From Bacillus methanolicus MGA3 (GTDB taxonomy: Bacteria > Bacillota > Bacilli > Bacillales > Cytobacillaceae), in the NCBI RefSeq assembly GCF_000724485.1, contig NZ_CP007739.1, forward strand, positions 2,680,001 through 2,744,000: a DNA stretch of 64,000 nucleotides. The letters run 5' to 3'. The stretch's first letter is position 1. Each line of letters starts with the position of its first letter. The position numbers and the translations under genes are program-made. This document shows, piece by piece, positions 28,002 through 37,060 of the stretch. The notes under the pieces are model-generated. The model had not been told where the DNA came from. It made no database searches and worked only from the letters and a program-made list of their open reading frames with translations.

Positions 28002-28574
28002 ATGAAACTAGAAAGAATTTTGCCCTTCGCAAGAACTTTGCTGCAAAAAGCAGTGAGCCCCGGAGATGTAGCAGTGGATGCCACATTAGGAAATGGATAT
28101 GATACATTGTTTTTGGCAAATCTTGTTGGTCCTAACGGAAGAGTTTACGGTTTTGATATCCAAGAAGAAGCATTAGCCGCCAGTAAACATCGATTAGCAG
28201 AACACAATCTTCTTGACCGGGTCACTTTTTTTCATAAAGGACATGAACATATCTTGGAATCTATTCCTCCGGTTCATCACGGAAAAATAAGCGGTGCAGT
28301 CTTTAATCTCGGTTACCTGCCGGGCGGCGATAAATCGATTGTGACGAAACCGAAGACTACAATTTCTGCAATCGAACAATTACTGGAAATAATGGCTCCG
28401 GAAGGGATCATCGTTGTGGTGATTTATCACGGTCACCGGGAAGGAGCGGTGGAACGGGATTACTTGCTGCGCTATGTTGAACAGCTTGATCAAAACGAAG
28501 TGCATGTGCTGCAATACCGGTTTATGAATCAAAAAAACAACCCTCCTTTTATTATTGCCATTGAAAAAAGATAA
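28002..28574 (+). CDS. ytqB: Class I SAM methyltransferase YtqB (MnmM-like)
   Basis: A 190-residue Rossmann methyltransferase with VAVDATLGNGYDT as SAM-binding motif I, VYGFDIQ as motif II and FNLGYLPGGDK as the catalytic-side NLGYLPG signature of the YtqB family. B. subtilis YtqB (MnmM) methylates the aminomethyl group on tRNA wobble uridine. ATG 28002 follows TGGTGGAGGC and lies three bases after ytqA, so they are co-translated. A palindromic terminator follows. Confidence 0.88.
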   Translation: MKLERILPFARTLLQKAVSPGDVAVDATLGNGYDTLFLANLVGPNGRVYGFDIQEEALAASKHRLAEHNLLDRVTFFHKGHEHILESIPPVHHGKISGAVFNLGYLPGGDKSIVTKPKTTISAIEQLLEIMAPEGIIVVVIYHGHREGAVERDYLLRYVEQLDQNEVHVLQYRFMNQKNNPPFIIAIEKR

Positions 28575-28579
28575 CGAAC

Positions 28580-28629
28580 AGGCTGTCTCATAAGGGTCAG
28601 ACCCTTATGAGACAGCCTCGTTTTTTTTT
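28580..28629. repeat. Perfect GGCTG-family palindrome/terminator after ytqB
   Basis: An 18-bp perfect stem: AGGCTGTCTCATAAGGGT (28580-28597) pairs with its complement (28601-28618) around CAG, followed by CG and nine T residues. It acts as terminator for ytqB and is the cleanest short copy of the dispersed palindrome family. Confidence 0.9.
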
Positions 28630-28636
28630 GGTTAAA

Positions 28637-29719
28637 TTATTTCATAAGACCAAGAGGCATCCACTTTTGCATTGCGCGGTATGCCCTCCCATTTAAGTAA
28701 AAGAACAAGCTGATCGATCCGCCTTTTTTAATAAGCTCTCTTGCAAGCTTTCTGATATTTTTTTGCTTTCGAACTTTTTCGTCGGATAAGTATACTCCAA
28801 GGAGGCCGCGGTTTATTAACTTATGAAAACGTTTGTTAGGAAGTTTTTCCGTATGCCGGTCAGCTTCTTCGATAAAATGCTTCAGCCTGTTGAACAACTT
28901 TTCCTGGTTATCATAATAAAAACAAAAATTAAGATCTCCTCCGGCAAGGTCTTCTTCTTGGTCAATAAAATAATCCAAAAGGATATGCAAGCCTTGTATG
29001 TATGGAAAATATCCATTCTTAATATTTTCTGCATCCTCGAGCCGAAAGTCGTCTCTCATTGCATAGGATACTAAACAAAAAATTCCCAAAGTAGAACCTG
29101 AGCAAGCTGAAAATTCGTACCACTCCATTTGTGGAATTTTTTCTTTATTGTTATCAAACCAGTTTCTAAGCCTTGTAATACGTTCCTCTTCAACCACATG
29201 CTTATGAATTTGAAGGTCACAATAATACCGGCATAATTCAAGCAAATGATGGCTAATGATGTGATAGTGATTTACCTTCATTAAGACTGATCGGCATGTT
29301 TCCGCCAGATCGGCTAAATAATTTCCGTCGTCCTGCTCTTTCCGAAAACGATAATAGTTTTTTGGTACTGCATTCAAGCTTAATGCATCAGTCATTGAGT
29401 CATGCAATGCGGCAAAATCACATGGATCAAGGGATGTACTTCGATCGCACAAATTATCTAAATAATCACTGATTGTTTGATATGCAACAATAAACCGAAT
29501 TGCTTCCTTATAGCGTTCATTGGCTGCGAGGGCAAGAATAGCCCCGCCCTCACAATGGAATGATTTATGTTCAATACTTGAGAGGGCTTGTTTTCTCAGT
29601 TCAGGATCTGGGATTTCTTCGGCCCGTTTTTTCCAATATTCCAATTCACGATGAACTTCCGGAAGAATCTTTCTGTACACTTTTGCCATTAAACTGATCG
29701 GTTCGCTTGGGATGAACAC
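28637..29719 (-). CDS. ytpB: Tetraprenyl-beta-curcumene synthase YtpB
   Basis: The 360-residue DUF2600 protein is helical and carries the metal-binding Asp-rich segment DYLDNLCD (85-92), preceded by FHCEGGA. YtpB cyclises tetraprenyl (C35) diphosphate to tetraprenyl-beta-curcumene, a sesquarterpene precursor in bacilli. The open frame extends ten codons upstream, but GTG 29719 with GGGTGG seven bases before it leaves a clean 13-base gap to ytpA and gives the family-like start MFIPSEP. It is coupled with ytpA. Confidence 0.88.
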   Translation of the reverse strand: MFIPSEPISLMAKVYRKILPEVHRELEYWKKRAEEIPDPELRKQALSSIEHKSFHCEGGAILALAANERYKEAIRFIVAYQTISDYLDNLCDRSTSLDPCDFAALHDSMTDALSLNAVPKNYYRFRKEQDDGNYLADLAETCRSVLMKVNHYHIISHHLLELCRYYCDLQIHKHVVEEERITRLRNWFDNNKEKIPQMEWYEFSACSGSTLGIFCLVSYAMRDDFRLEDAENIKNGYFPYIQGLHILLDYFIDQEEDLAGGDLNFCFYYDNQEKLFNRLKHFIEEADRHTEKLPNKRFHKLINRGLLGVYLSDEKVRKQKNIRKLARELIKKGGSISLFFYLNGRAYRAMQKWMPLGLMK

Positions 29720-29732
29720 TTTCACACCACCC

Positions 29733-30536
29733 TTAGACCAGATAACCAAGAGATTTTAACTGGCTGTTCACAAAATCCTTTGCATATTCAAAAACATCAT
29801 CACGTTCAGGCTCATTGAAAATTTCATGGTAGCAATTTGGCCACTCCTTGAAGTGTTTTTCAGAAAGCGGTACTTGATTAAACCAGTCTCTTACATTCAC
29901 CTTATTGACAATTTTATCATCTCCGCCCTGCATGACAAGCATCGGCAAATCTTGTGTTTCTTCCATTTTTTCGAATGCAATTTTAATAGCTGATAATAAT
30001 TCACGGTACCATCTGACAGAAACTTTTGTAACATATAGTGAATCATTTAGATCTGCCTCACGGACATCCGGGTTCCGGGTCGCAATATCAACGGTAAGGC
30101 CGGATTCAATTCGAAACGACGGAAATACCAGATTCAATCCATGTGAAAGAATATTAAGCAGCTTTGATGGATATTTTACAAGGCCGAGGCACGGGGAAGA
30201 TAATATCACGCCGGCAAGATTCATCCGTTCTTCTTGCAGCAGTCTAATTGAAATTAACCCTCCCATGCTGTGCCCGAGCAAAAAAACCGGCAAATCATAA
30301 CGATATGCAGCCTGCACCCAATCTTTTACTTCAAAAATATATTCATCAAAGGAATCAATATGGCCCCTCCTTGATCTTGATGTCATTCCTTGGCCGGGCA
30401 AATCACCCATAATTACATGAAATCCGGATGAGCGCCACATTTCAATGAGCCAGCCGTATCGGCGATGGTGTTCCATTGCTCCATGGACCATAACAATAAC
30501 CGCTTTTGCATCCCCTTCAGCTTCCCATTTCCACAT
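29733..30536 (-). CDS. ytpA: Alpha/beta hydrolase, lysophospholipase-like YtpA
   Basis: The 267-residue monoglyceride-lipase-type hydrolase has the oxyanion region VMVHGAMEHHRRYG, the nucleophile elbow GHSMGG (Ser90), Asp in MQGGDDKIVN and His in NCYHEIFNE. In B. subtilis ytpA was tied to formation of the phospholipid antibiotic bacilysocin. ATG 30536 follows AGGAGGAATTTT. The following ytpB suggests a membrane-lipid themed operon. Confidence 0.88.
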   Translation of the reverse strand: MWKWEAEGDAKAVIVMVHGAMEHHRRYGWLIEMWRSSGFHVIMGDLPGQGMTSRSRRGHIDSFDEYIFEVKDWVQAAYRYDLPVFLLGHSMGGLISIRLLQEERMNLAGVILSSPCLGLVKYPSKLLNILSHGLNLVFPSFRIESGLTVDIATRNPDVREADLNDSLYVTKVSVRWYRELLSAIKIAFEKMEETQDLPMLVMQGGDDKIVNKVNVRDWFNQVPLSEKHFKEWPNCYHEIFNEPERDDVFEYAKDFVNSQLKSLGYLV

Positions 30537-30684
30537 AAAATTCCTCCTGCCAAAATCTGTTGAAATATATATAAAAAAACTATATCACAATTATATTTAA
30601 CAACACGCAAAAAAGCTTTGACAATCATATGCACTCATTCGGTACAATCAAGTTAACAAAATTGTTTGAAAGGAGTTGCTGCAT

Positions 30685-31212
30685 ATGATCTACCCTTACA
30701 ATAATAAGTATCCTAAAATTGCAGACTCTGCCTTTATCGCAGATTATGTAACCATAACAGGCGATGTTGAAATTGGGGAAGAATCAAGCGTATGGTTTAA
30801 TACCGTTATAAGAGGTGATGTTGCCCCTACGATTATCGGAAACAGAGTAAATATTCAGGACAATTCCGTTCTCCATCAAAGCCCGAACAATCCGCTTATC
30901 ATCGAAGACGAAGTAACTATAGGACACCAGGTGATTCTGCACAGCTGCATTATCCGAAAAAAAGCGCTGATTGGCATGGGCTCCGTAATATTGGATCAAG
31001 CTGAAATTGGAGAAGGGGCATTTATTGGTGCGGGAAGCCTTGTTCCCCAAGGAAAAAAAATCCCTCCAAACACACTTGCGTTCGGAAGACCGGCAAAAGT
31101 CATCCGAGAATTAACTGCTGAAGACATCGAAGATATGAAAAGAATCTCCAGAGAATATGCAGAAAAAGCCCAGTATTATAAATCGCTGCAAAAAGATAAA
31201 AACCCGAACTAA
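30685..31212 (+). CDS. ytoA: Gamma-carbonic-anhydrase-like hexapeptide protein YtoA
   Basis: A 175-residue left-handed beta-helix protein with repeated hexapeptides (for example VTIGHQVILHSCIIRKKALIG) and a C-terminal helix. His residues in VLHQS, GHQVILHS are placed like the metal ligands of gamma-class enzymes such as YrdA/PaaY. Catalytic activity is not proven. ATG 30685 is chosen since AAAGGAG lies eight bases upstream; the TTG three codons earlier is too close. Confidence 0.85.
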   Translation: MIYPYNNKYPKIADSAFIADYVTITGDVEIGEESSVWFNTVIRGDVAPTIIGNRVNIQDNSVLHQSPNNPLIIEDEVTIGHQVILHSCIIRKKALIGMGSVILDQAEIGEGAFIGAGSLVPQGKKIPPNTLAFGRPAKVIRELTAEDIEDMKRISREYAEKAQYYKSLQKDKNPN

Positions 31213-31342
31213 AAACAACGATATTTTTATAGCTTTCTCCATGTTACAGCAGACTTATTCCAGCTGAAGCATCTTTCTTACTTAACTTATCCTAAAATGG
31301 GGCCGATATAAAGAGCAGATATGTTGATTAGGGTGAGATTTC

Positions 31343-32215
31343 ATGAATGGCTTATATATTTTTATCGGGCTCCTTTTTATCGCTATTCTTCTACTTGTTG
31401 TGACGTTTTTAATAGGGACAAGCATGCGAAAATCTTCTGTTATGTTATTTTTTGTTTTTGTCATTATTGCCGGGGATTTTATTATTGAAAATTGGAAGTC
31501 CGAGCATGTCGTTAAAGCTGTCGAGTCCATTAAGAGTTGGATTCAATCATCGGTAAAAACAAACAATTATCTTGAAAAAAACTACAAAGTTTCGATTATT
31601 AAGATCAAAGATAAGGTTCTTCTTGATGCACCAGTTATATCCCAAATGCCTGAACTGCCGAGGGGATGTGAAGTGACAAGCCTGGCAATGCTTTTGCAAG
31701 ATGCTGGAATCAATGCTGACAAAGTAACCCTTGCAAAAGAAATTAAGAAAGATACGACCCCATTCATCATATCTAAGGGGAAAATATTTTTCGGCAATCC
31801 TAATGACGGTTTTGTCGGAAGTATCGACAATAATAAAGAACCAGGGCTTGGTGTCTATCATAAGCCGATTAAAGAACTTGCTGATGCCTACTTGCCAGGC
31901 CGAATCACCGATCTTACCGGATCTGACTTTCAGGAGCTGAAAATTCACCTTTCTGATGGCAGGCCCGTCTGGGTCATCATCAACAGCCAATATAAGAAGC
32001 TTCCCGACAGCCAGTTCCAAACATGGTATACCCCGACAGGAAAAGTGAAAGTAACCTTTAAAGAGCATTCAGTGCTTATGACAGGATATGACCATCATTT
32101 TGTTTACTTTAACGACCCGCTTTCAGGTGAGAAAAACAAAAAAGCACCCATAAAGGATTTCGAAGAATCCTGGGTGCAAATGGGAAGTCAGGCGATAACC
32201 TATCTTCCCAATTAA
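31343..32215 (+). CDS. Membrane-anchored C39-like cysteine peptidase family protein
   Basis: Two N-terminal membrane helices (6-24 and 32-48) lead to an extracytoplasmic domain with the papain-like triad pattern of Peptidase_C39_2: Cys109 in LPRGCEVTS, His242 in FKEHSVLMTGYD, and Asp258 in FNDP. Related proteins (YvpB) are common in bacilli; the substrate is unknown. ATG 31343 follows GGGTGAGATTTC. The gene converges on asnB, and the two stop codons overlap at 32212-32215. Confidence 0.78.
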   Translation: MNGLYIFIGLLFIAILLLVVTFLIGTSMRKSSVMLFFVFVIIAGDFIIENWKSEHVVKAVESIKSWIQSSVKTNNYLEKNYKVSIIKIKDKVLLDAPVISQMPELPRGCEVTSLAMLLQDAGINADKVTLAKEIKKDTTPFIISKGKIFFGNPNDGFVGSIDNNKEPGLGVYHKPIKELADAYLPGRITDLTGSDFQELKIHLSDGRPVWVIINSQYKKLPDSQFQTWYTPTGKVKVTFKEHSVLMTGYDHHFVYFNDPLSGEKNKKAPIKDFEESWVQMGSQAITYLPN

Positions 32216-34116
32216 TTTTCAGCTGTTTGCATACGCTTTTTCATTTCATATTCTTTCTGGAAAGAGTATTTTTTTTCAACATAAACAGCATGCCAGATTA
32301 TAAACATGAGAACCGTCCAAATTTTCCGGCTGTGATCGGCTTTATCCTGGCAATGGTCGTCAAGAAGCTTTAATAAATAGTTTTTGTTGATTAAATGATC
32401 CGTGTTGCTTTCGCGGATCGTTTTTTTTGCCCAATCGTTCATTTCGTCCTTCAACCAGTGACGAATCGGCACCGGGAACCCGAGTTTTTTTCGATTCAGC
32501 ACATGGTCTGGAACAATTCCTTCGACAGCTTTGCGCAAAATATATTTCGTTGTTCCATTTGCTGTTTTTAAGCTAGATGGAATTTTTGAAGCAACTTCGA
32601 ACACAGCCTTATCCAAAAACGGAACACGAAGCTCTAATGAGTGTGCCATTGTCATTTTATCAGCCTTTAACAAAATATCGCCTCGCATCCATGTATGGAT
32701 ATCGATGTATTGCATACGATCAACAGGATCGTATCCGGCACTTTCTTCATACAACGGCTTTGTTACATCTGTATATTTTAAACCTTCTTTATAAACATTG
32801 AGAAGATTGCGTTTTTCTTCTTCAGTAAACATTTTAGCGTTGCCGATATAGCGCTCTTCCATCGGTGTCAGACCGCGTTCAATGAAGCTTTTTCCTTTCA
32901 TACCCTCCGGCATCATTTTGGCAATAACTTTTAACAGCGCTTTTCCTGCTTTAGGGATTTTATTAAACACTTCAAGTGATTGAGGTTCGCGGTAAATGTT
33001 ATAGCCGCCAAATAATTCATCCGCTCCTTCACCGGACAGAACAACCGTAACATGTTTTCTTGCTTCACGGGCAACAAAATATAAAGGGACGCATGCTGGA
33101 TCAGCAAGCGGATCATCCATATGCCACATAATTTTCGGAAGCTCGTTCATATATTCCTCAGGTGAAATCACATAGCTTATGTTTTCAACGCCAAGCTTTT
33201 CTGCCGTCTCTTGAGCTACGTCAATTTCACTGAATCCATTGCGTTCAAATCCGACAGAGAATGTTTTAATCGAAGGATGAAATTCTTTTGCAATTGAAGC
33301 AACAATAGAAGAATCAATTCCCCCTGAAAGGAATGAACCGACTGGAACATCGCTTCGCATGTGAATTTTAACGGAATCAAATAAAACATCTCTAATTTCT
33401 TTAATAAATTCATCTTCTGATTTATGAACAGGCATAAAAGAAGCTTTCCAATAGCGCTTAATTTCCATTGGCGAGCCGACTCTTTTCGTAAAATAATGGC
33501 CAGGCTCAAGTTTTTTTATTCCTTCAGACAACGTATTAGGCTCAGGCACAAATTGATACGTTAAATAATGCTGCAATGACTCGTAGTTTAATACATCGTT
33601 CTCAAGTGCTAAAAGAATACTTTTCTTTTCAGATGCAAAGAACGTTTTGTCTTCATCTTCAAAATAAAAGAAAGGCTTAATTCCAAAAGGATCGCGTGCG
33701 CCGTACAATGTTTGCTCTTGTTTATCCCAAATCACAAACGCGAACATGCCGCGAAGCTTCTCAACCGCCTTTTCTTTTAAATGGCTGTAAAGAGCAACAA
33801 TAACCTCTGTATCAGAATTTGTTGCAAAGGTAAGCCCTTCTTTAAGCAGCTCTTCGCGAAGTTCAACATAGTTATATATTTCTCCGTTAAAAATGATCCA
33901 GTAGCGCTCATTTTCAAAACTTAAAGGCTGGTGGCCGGATTCCAGATCAATGATGCTCAAACGACGGAAACCGAACTGTATATGGTCATCAAAGAAATAG
34001 CCGTCATCATCCGGACCGCGATGAGTAATAATGTTATTCATATTTTTAAACTGTTGTTTTTGTTCGTTGCGATATTCTTGTGCTTTATCATGTACACAAC
34101 CAATAAAACCACACAT
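32212..34116 (-). CDS. asnB: Asparagine synthetase (glutamine-hydrolysing) AsnB
   Basis: The 634-residue enzyme makes asparagine from aspartate, ATP and glutamine. The N-terminal glutaminase has catalytic Cys2 (MCGFIGC) and NGEIYNY. The synthetase domain has the PP-loop LSGGIDSS and GEGADELFGGY. The start must expose Cys2 after Met removal, which fixes it at ATG 34116 (AAGGTGACGTACATA upstream); the frame extends 20 codons further upstream. It matches asnB next to metK in B. subtilis. Confidence 0.95.
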   Translation of the reverse strand: MCGFIGCVHDKAQEYRNEQKQQFKNMNNIITHRGPDDDGYFFDDHIQFGFRRLSIIDLESGHQPLSFENERYWIIFNGEIYNYVELREELLKEGLTFATNSDTEVIVALYSHLKEKAVEKLRGMFAFVIWDKQEQTLYGARDPFGIKPFFYFEDEDKTFFASEKKSILLALENDVLNYESLQHYLTYQFVPEPNTLSEGIKKLEPGHYFTKRVGSPMEIKRYWKASFMPVHKSEDEFIKEIRDVLFDSVKIHMRSDVPVGSFLSGGIDSSIVASIAKEFHPSIKTFSVGFERNGFSEIDVAQETAEKLGVENISYVISPEEYMNELPKIMWHMDDPLADPACVPLYFVAREARKHVTVVLSGEGADELFGGYNIYREPQSLEVFNKIPKAGKALLKVIAKMMPEGMKGKSFIERGLTPMEERYIGNAKMFTEEEKRNLLNVYKEGLKYTDVTKPLYEESAGYDPVDRMQYIDIHTWMRGDILLKADKMTMAHSLELRVPFLDKAVFEVASKIPSSLKTANGTTKYILRKAVEGIVPDHVLNRKKLGFPVPIRHWLKDEMNDWAKKTIRESNTDHLINKNYLLKLLDDHCQDKADHSRKIWTVLMFIIWHAVYVEKKYSFQKEYEMKKRMQTAEN

Positions 34117-34226
34117 TATGTACGTCACCTTCTCCGTTTTTTCGAAAATAACATAAAAAATAATTACCTGCATCATTACAATTCAATAAAAACATACTCT
34201 CTAATACTACCACTATTCACATAAAA

Positions 34227-34532
34227 AGTGCACTTAGAACACAAAAAAATCGCCGGGAAAAATCAGGTATTATATGAAGTTTACACGTTTTTACATTAAA
34301 GTAAACACCTTTGAAAGCTCTCTGCATAAAAAAGACAGAAAACGTGAATAAGTTTTTACTCCCAACCCTAACATGGAAATTGAATTCATTTTAAAACTAA
34401 ACCAACATAATAAGGCGGTGTGAGCGGAGCTAGGATCTAACTATTTACAAAGCTAAACAAGATTCTTGCTAAGACAGGTTAACATTTCTATTTTTGCTAG
34501 CGCAGCTCCGCCCCTTTTTCCACAGAAAAATA
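34227..34532. other. Gene-free structured intergenic element between asnB and metK
   Basis: No coding region is supported here. The segment holds GTTTAC...GTAAAC (about 34280-34307), a 34-bp block (34351-34384) repeated at 53607-53640, and a long-range inverted repeat GCGGAGCT...AGCTCCGC (about 34424-34511) with a CAAGATTCTTG palindrome in its loop. It may be a non-autonomous repeat element or a structured leader RNA. Confidence 0.5.
34351..34384. repeat. 34-bp dispersed repeat, copy 1
   Basis: Begins AGTTTTTACTCCCAACCCTA and ends TGGAAATTGAA. 32 of 34 bases match a second copy at 53607-53640, upstream of menE. Confidence 0.8.
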
Positions 34533-34536
34533 AAAC

Positions 34537-34656
34537 GAGGCTGACCCATAAGTGTCTGGCTCCCATCTGCAGTTACTATAATATTGTAGAAACATTGGTC
34601 ATGTTTTCAATATTTAGCAACTAATGGTGCCTAGCTCTTAGTTTTGGGTCAGCCCC
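34537..34656. repeat. Long (~115 bp) GGCTG-armed inverted-repeat element, copy 1
   Basis: The ends GGCTGACCCA (34539-34548) and TGGGTCAGCC (34645-34654) are perfect inverted repeats. Inside are imperfect arms (ATAAGTGTCTGGC / GCCTAGCTCTTAG) and an inner AATATTG...CAATATT. Similar in layout to the copy at 49931-50042. Confidence 0.75.
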
Positions 34657-34664
34657 ATCAAATG

Positions 34665-35864
34665 TTAAATTTGTGCCTGTTGCTTTAAAGCTTCTGCTTT
34701 ATCGGTACGTTCCCATGGAAGGTCGATATCATTGCGCCCAAAATGGCCATATGCTGCAGTCTGCTTATAAATCGGACGGCGAAGATCAAGCATCTTAATA
34801 ATGCCTGCTGGACGAAGATCAAAGTTTTTGTTGACAAGGTCAACTAGAGCTTCTTCACTTACTTTTCCTGTTCCGAATGTATCAATAGAAATAGATACCG
34901 GCTTCGCAACACCGATCGCATATGCAAGCTGAACCTCTACTTTATCTGCAAGACCTGCAGCTACAATGTTCTTCGCAACATAGCGTGCTGCATAGGCAGC
35001 AGAACGGTCAACTTTTGTAGGATCCTTACCAGAGAAAGCACCGCCGCCGTGGCGCGCATAACCACCATAAGTATCTACGATAATTTTGCGTCCTGTTAAA
35101 CCTGCATCCCCTTGAGGTCCTCCGATAACGAAACGGCCTGTCGGGTTGATAAAGTATTTTGTATTTTCATCAATTAATTCTTTTGGAACAACCGGATCAA
35201 TAACATATTCTTTAATATTGCGCTGAATTTGCTCAAGTGTAATTTCAGGATGATGCTGAGTAGAAATAACGATTGTATCGATGCGTACTGGCTTATCGTT
35301 TTCATCATACTCAACTGTTACCTGAGTTTTTCCATCTGGACGAAGGTAAGGAAGAATCTCTTCTTTGCGCACTTCTGTTAAACGGCGTGCAAGCTTATGA
35401 GCAAGAGAGATAGGCAATGGCATAAGCTCTTTTGTTTCGTTGCAAGCAAAGCCGAACATTAATCCTTGGTCTCCCGCTCCGATCGCTTCGATCTCTTCAT
35501 CAGTCATTTGACCTTCACGAGCTTCCAGGGCCTTGTCTACACCCATAGCAATATCAGGAGACTGTTCATCAATAGAAGTTAGAACAGCACAAGTTTCAGC
35601 ATCAAAACCGTATTTCGCGCGAGTGTAGCCGATATTTTTAACTGTTTCACGAACAATTTTCGGGATGTCTACATAAGTAGTAGTTGTGATTTCTCCAGAA
35701 ACCAACACCAAACCAGTTGTTACAGATGTTTCAGCAGCCACACGAGCATTTGGATCCTTTGCCAGGATGGCATCTAAAATAGCATCCGAAATTTGATCAC
35801 AAATTTTATCGGGATGACCCTCAGTTACTGATTCAGAAGTAAACAAACGACGTTTTGCTGACAA
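34665..35864 (-). CDS. metK: S-adenosylmethionine synthetase MetK
   Basis: Makes SAM from methionine and ATP. The 399-residue protein shows [17 protein letters not shown] (ATP site), [10 protein letters not shown] and [16 protein letters not shown] (phosphate loop). The start is TTG 35864 with GGAGG seven bases upstream, matching the family N-terminus. An in-frame ATG 26 codons earlier falls in a repeat and was rejected. Transcription is controlled by the SAM-I riboswitch about 340 bases upstream. Confidence 0.96.
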   Translation of the reverse strand: MSAKRRLFTSESVTEGHPDKICDQISDAILDAILAKDPNARVAAETSVTTGLVLVSGEITTTTYVDIPKIVRETVKNIGYTRAKYGFDAETCAVLTSIDEQSPDIAMGVDKALEAREGQMTDEEIEAIGAGDQGLMFGFACNETKELMPLPISLAHKLARRLTEVRKEEILPYLRPDGKTQVTVEYDENDKPVRIDTIVISTQHHPEITLEQIQRNIKEYVIDPVVPKELIDENTKYFINPTGRFVIGGPQGDAGLTGRKIIVDTYGGYARHGGGAFSGKDPTKVDRSAAYAARYVAKNIVAAGLADKVEVQLAYAIGVAKPVSISIDTFGTGKVSEEALVDLVNKNFDLRPAGIIKMLDLRRPIYKQTAAYGHFGRNDIDLPWERTDKAEALKQQAQI

Positions 35865-35903
35865 CTGACTTCCTCCTTTTGTTTTATAATATAGCGAGGT
35901 TAC

Positions 35904-36026
35904 AAGAAAAGCGGAAGCATCTTGATTAGGCCCGACAGGCAAAAGGCGGCCAGGAAAGAGGCAGTTCTTCAGCCTCTGCTGCTGGACGGCTTTATGGCCC
36001 CGAGTGCCTGGGCGTTGTAACTAGAC
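35904..36026 (-). repeat. Divergent copy of a common Bacillus intergenic repeat in the metK leader
   Basis: On the minus strand it begins GTCTAGTTACAACGCCCAGG and ends with CTGTCGGGCCTAATCAAGA then TGCTTCCGCTTTTCTT. This resembles a dispersed intergenic sequence I remember from many bacilli (GTCTAGCTCCAGCGCC ... GCTTGTCGGGGCTGA ... GCGCTTCCGCTTTTC). It lies between the riboswitch terminator and the metK ribosome binding site. The assignment rests on recollection. Confidence 0.55.
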
Positions 36027-36199
36027 ATCGCGAAAGACGTACTATGTTATAACCTCGATTGATACGGTACTCATTCCCATGTAGTATGAAATAAACAAGG
36101 CATTTTTATGATGCCGGAACAAAATTTCTTTCCCGGCTATCATATTCATTGATTCATTTTTTCAAAAACGAAAGACCCTACTCCTTGAAATAAACAAAA

Positions 36200-36390
36200 T
36201 AAAAAACCTTCCCGCTCATGAGGAAAGGTTGAAAACGTCAGGTTCGCGCCTTTCACTCTTATCGTTCAAGGACCTTATCCTTGCCTCAGGTTAGCACCTT
36301 TGCTCAAGATGTCTATATTTTCATCATGGAGCAGGTTGCTGGGTTTCATAGGGCCTGTCCCTCCACCATCTCGGGATAAGAGAGTATCCG
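36200..36390 (-). promoter_or_regulatory. SAM-I riboswitch (S-box) of metK
   Basis: On the minus strand the leader starts CTCTTATCCCGAGATGGTGG, contains AGGGACAGGCCCTATGAAAC and CCCAGCAACC, then GGTGCTAACCTGAGGCAAGG and GATAAGAGTGAAAGGC. It ends in a terminator stem, AACCTTTCC with GGGAAGGTT, followed by TTTTTTATT (36199-36230). All S-box consensus elements are visible. SAM binding should terminate transcription before metK. Confidence 0.95.
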
Positions 36391-36401
36391 TTCAAGGTAA
36401 A

Positions 36402-36430
36402 ATCATATCGCATTGTATCAAACGAGTCAA
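36402..36430 (-). promoter_or_regulatory. Sigma-A promoter of metK
   Basis: TTGACT (36430-36425), a 17-base spacer and TATGAT (36407-36402) stand just upstream of the S-box on the minus strand. Confidence 0.8.
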
Positions 36431-36471
36431 TTGTTTTTTTTGTCCAATTCCTGCTCTATAGCAGTTTTTTT

Positions 36472-36855
36472 CTATCGTGTGCAGCTTCCGTTGCCACAAT
36501 TTTTTCGCAGAAATTTATGCCTGTTTTTTGCCACCAATAGATACAGTGGATTCCCGATCCTTTCAATGAAGGGGACATGGATTAAAATCCCAAAGAAAAA
36601 CGTTGCAGGAAAGAGAACAAGCAAGCGTCTAACTGCATAAAATCCTTTATAGACTTTTTTGGACGGAGTAATAATATGAAGCTCTTTCCTTAAATCCTCA
36701 TTTCGAAAAACAAAGAGGCTTTGTTCTTTCTCATACTCCTGAAGGGAAATCCACTCAACTTTGCCAAGCCAATCAAGTTTGTTGGATATTCTCTTCGTTT
36801 CTTGGCATAACGAGCATGTTTGATCGTACAACGCAATGGTTTTCAATATGATCAT
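36472..36855 (-). CDS. DCC-family thiol-disulfide oxidoreductase-like protein (DUF393)
   Basis: A 127-residue protein with the family motif YDQTCSLC (Asp-x-x-Cys-x-x-Cys) near the N-terminus, a thioredoxin-like beginning and a hydrophobic C-terminal half (RLLVLFPATFFFGILIHVPF). DCC proteins are predicted redox proteins of unknown partner. Either ATG 36855 or TTG 36846 may be the start; CGGGA lies close to the first and eight bases from the second. Divergent from pckA. Confidence 0.78.
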   Translation of the reverse strand: MIILKTIALYDQTCSLCQETKRISNKLDWLGKVEWISLQEYEKEQSLFVFRNEDLRKELHIITPSKKVYKGFYAVRRLLVLFPATFFFGILIHVPFIERIGNPLYLLVAKNRHKFLRKNCGNGSCTR

Positions 36856-36977
36856 TCCCGTTTTTTTTAATAAGATTCAAGCAAATAAATCATAATTTAA
36901 GCCGATTTTACCATACTACAAAAAAACAGTTCATAAGTACATTTTGTTAAATCTTATTGAAATTTTTATATATAGTA

Positions 36978-37005
36978 TAGACTATTTATTTAAATGTGTT
37001 ATACT
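36978..37005 (+). promoter_or_regulatory. Probable sigma-A promoter of pckA
   Basis: TAGACT (36978-36983), 16 bases, TATACT (37000-37005), about 55 bases before the ATG. A moderate match to consensus. Confidence 0.5.
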
Positions 37006-37060
37006 AATTATTGAGATGTAACCACTTTCAAAAACAATGAAAAAGGAAGGTATTCATTAG

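Noticed and set aside
31547..32068. Open frame antisense to the C39-like peptidase (173 codons)
   Set aside because: The opposite strand encodes clear domains; this frame has no recognisable features.
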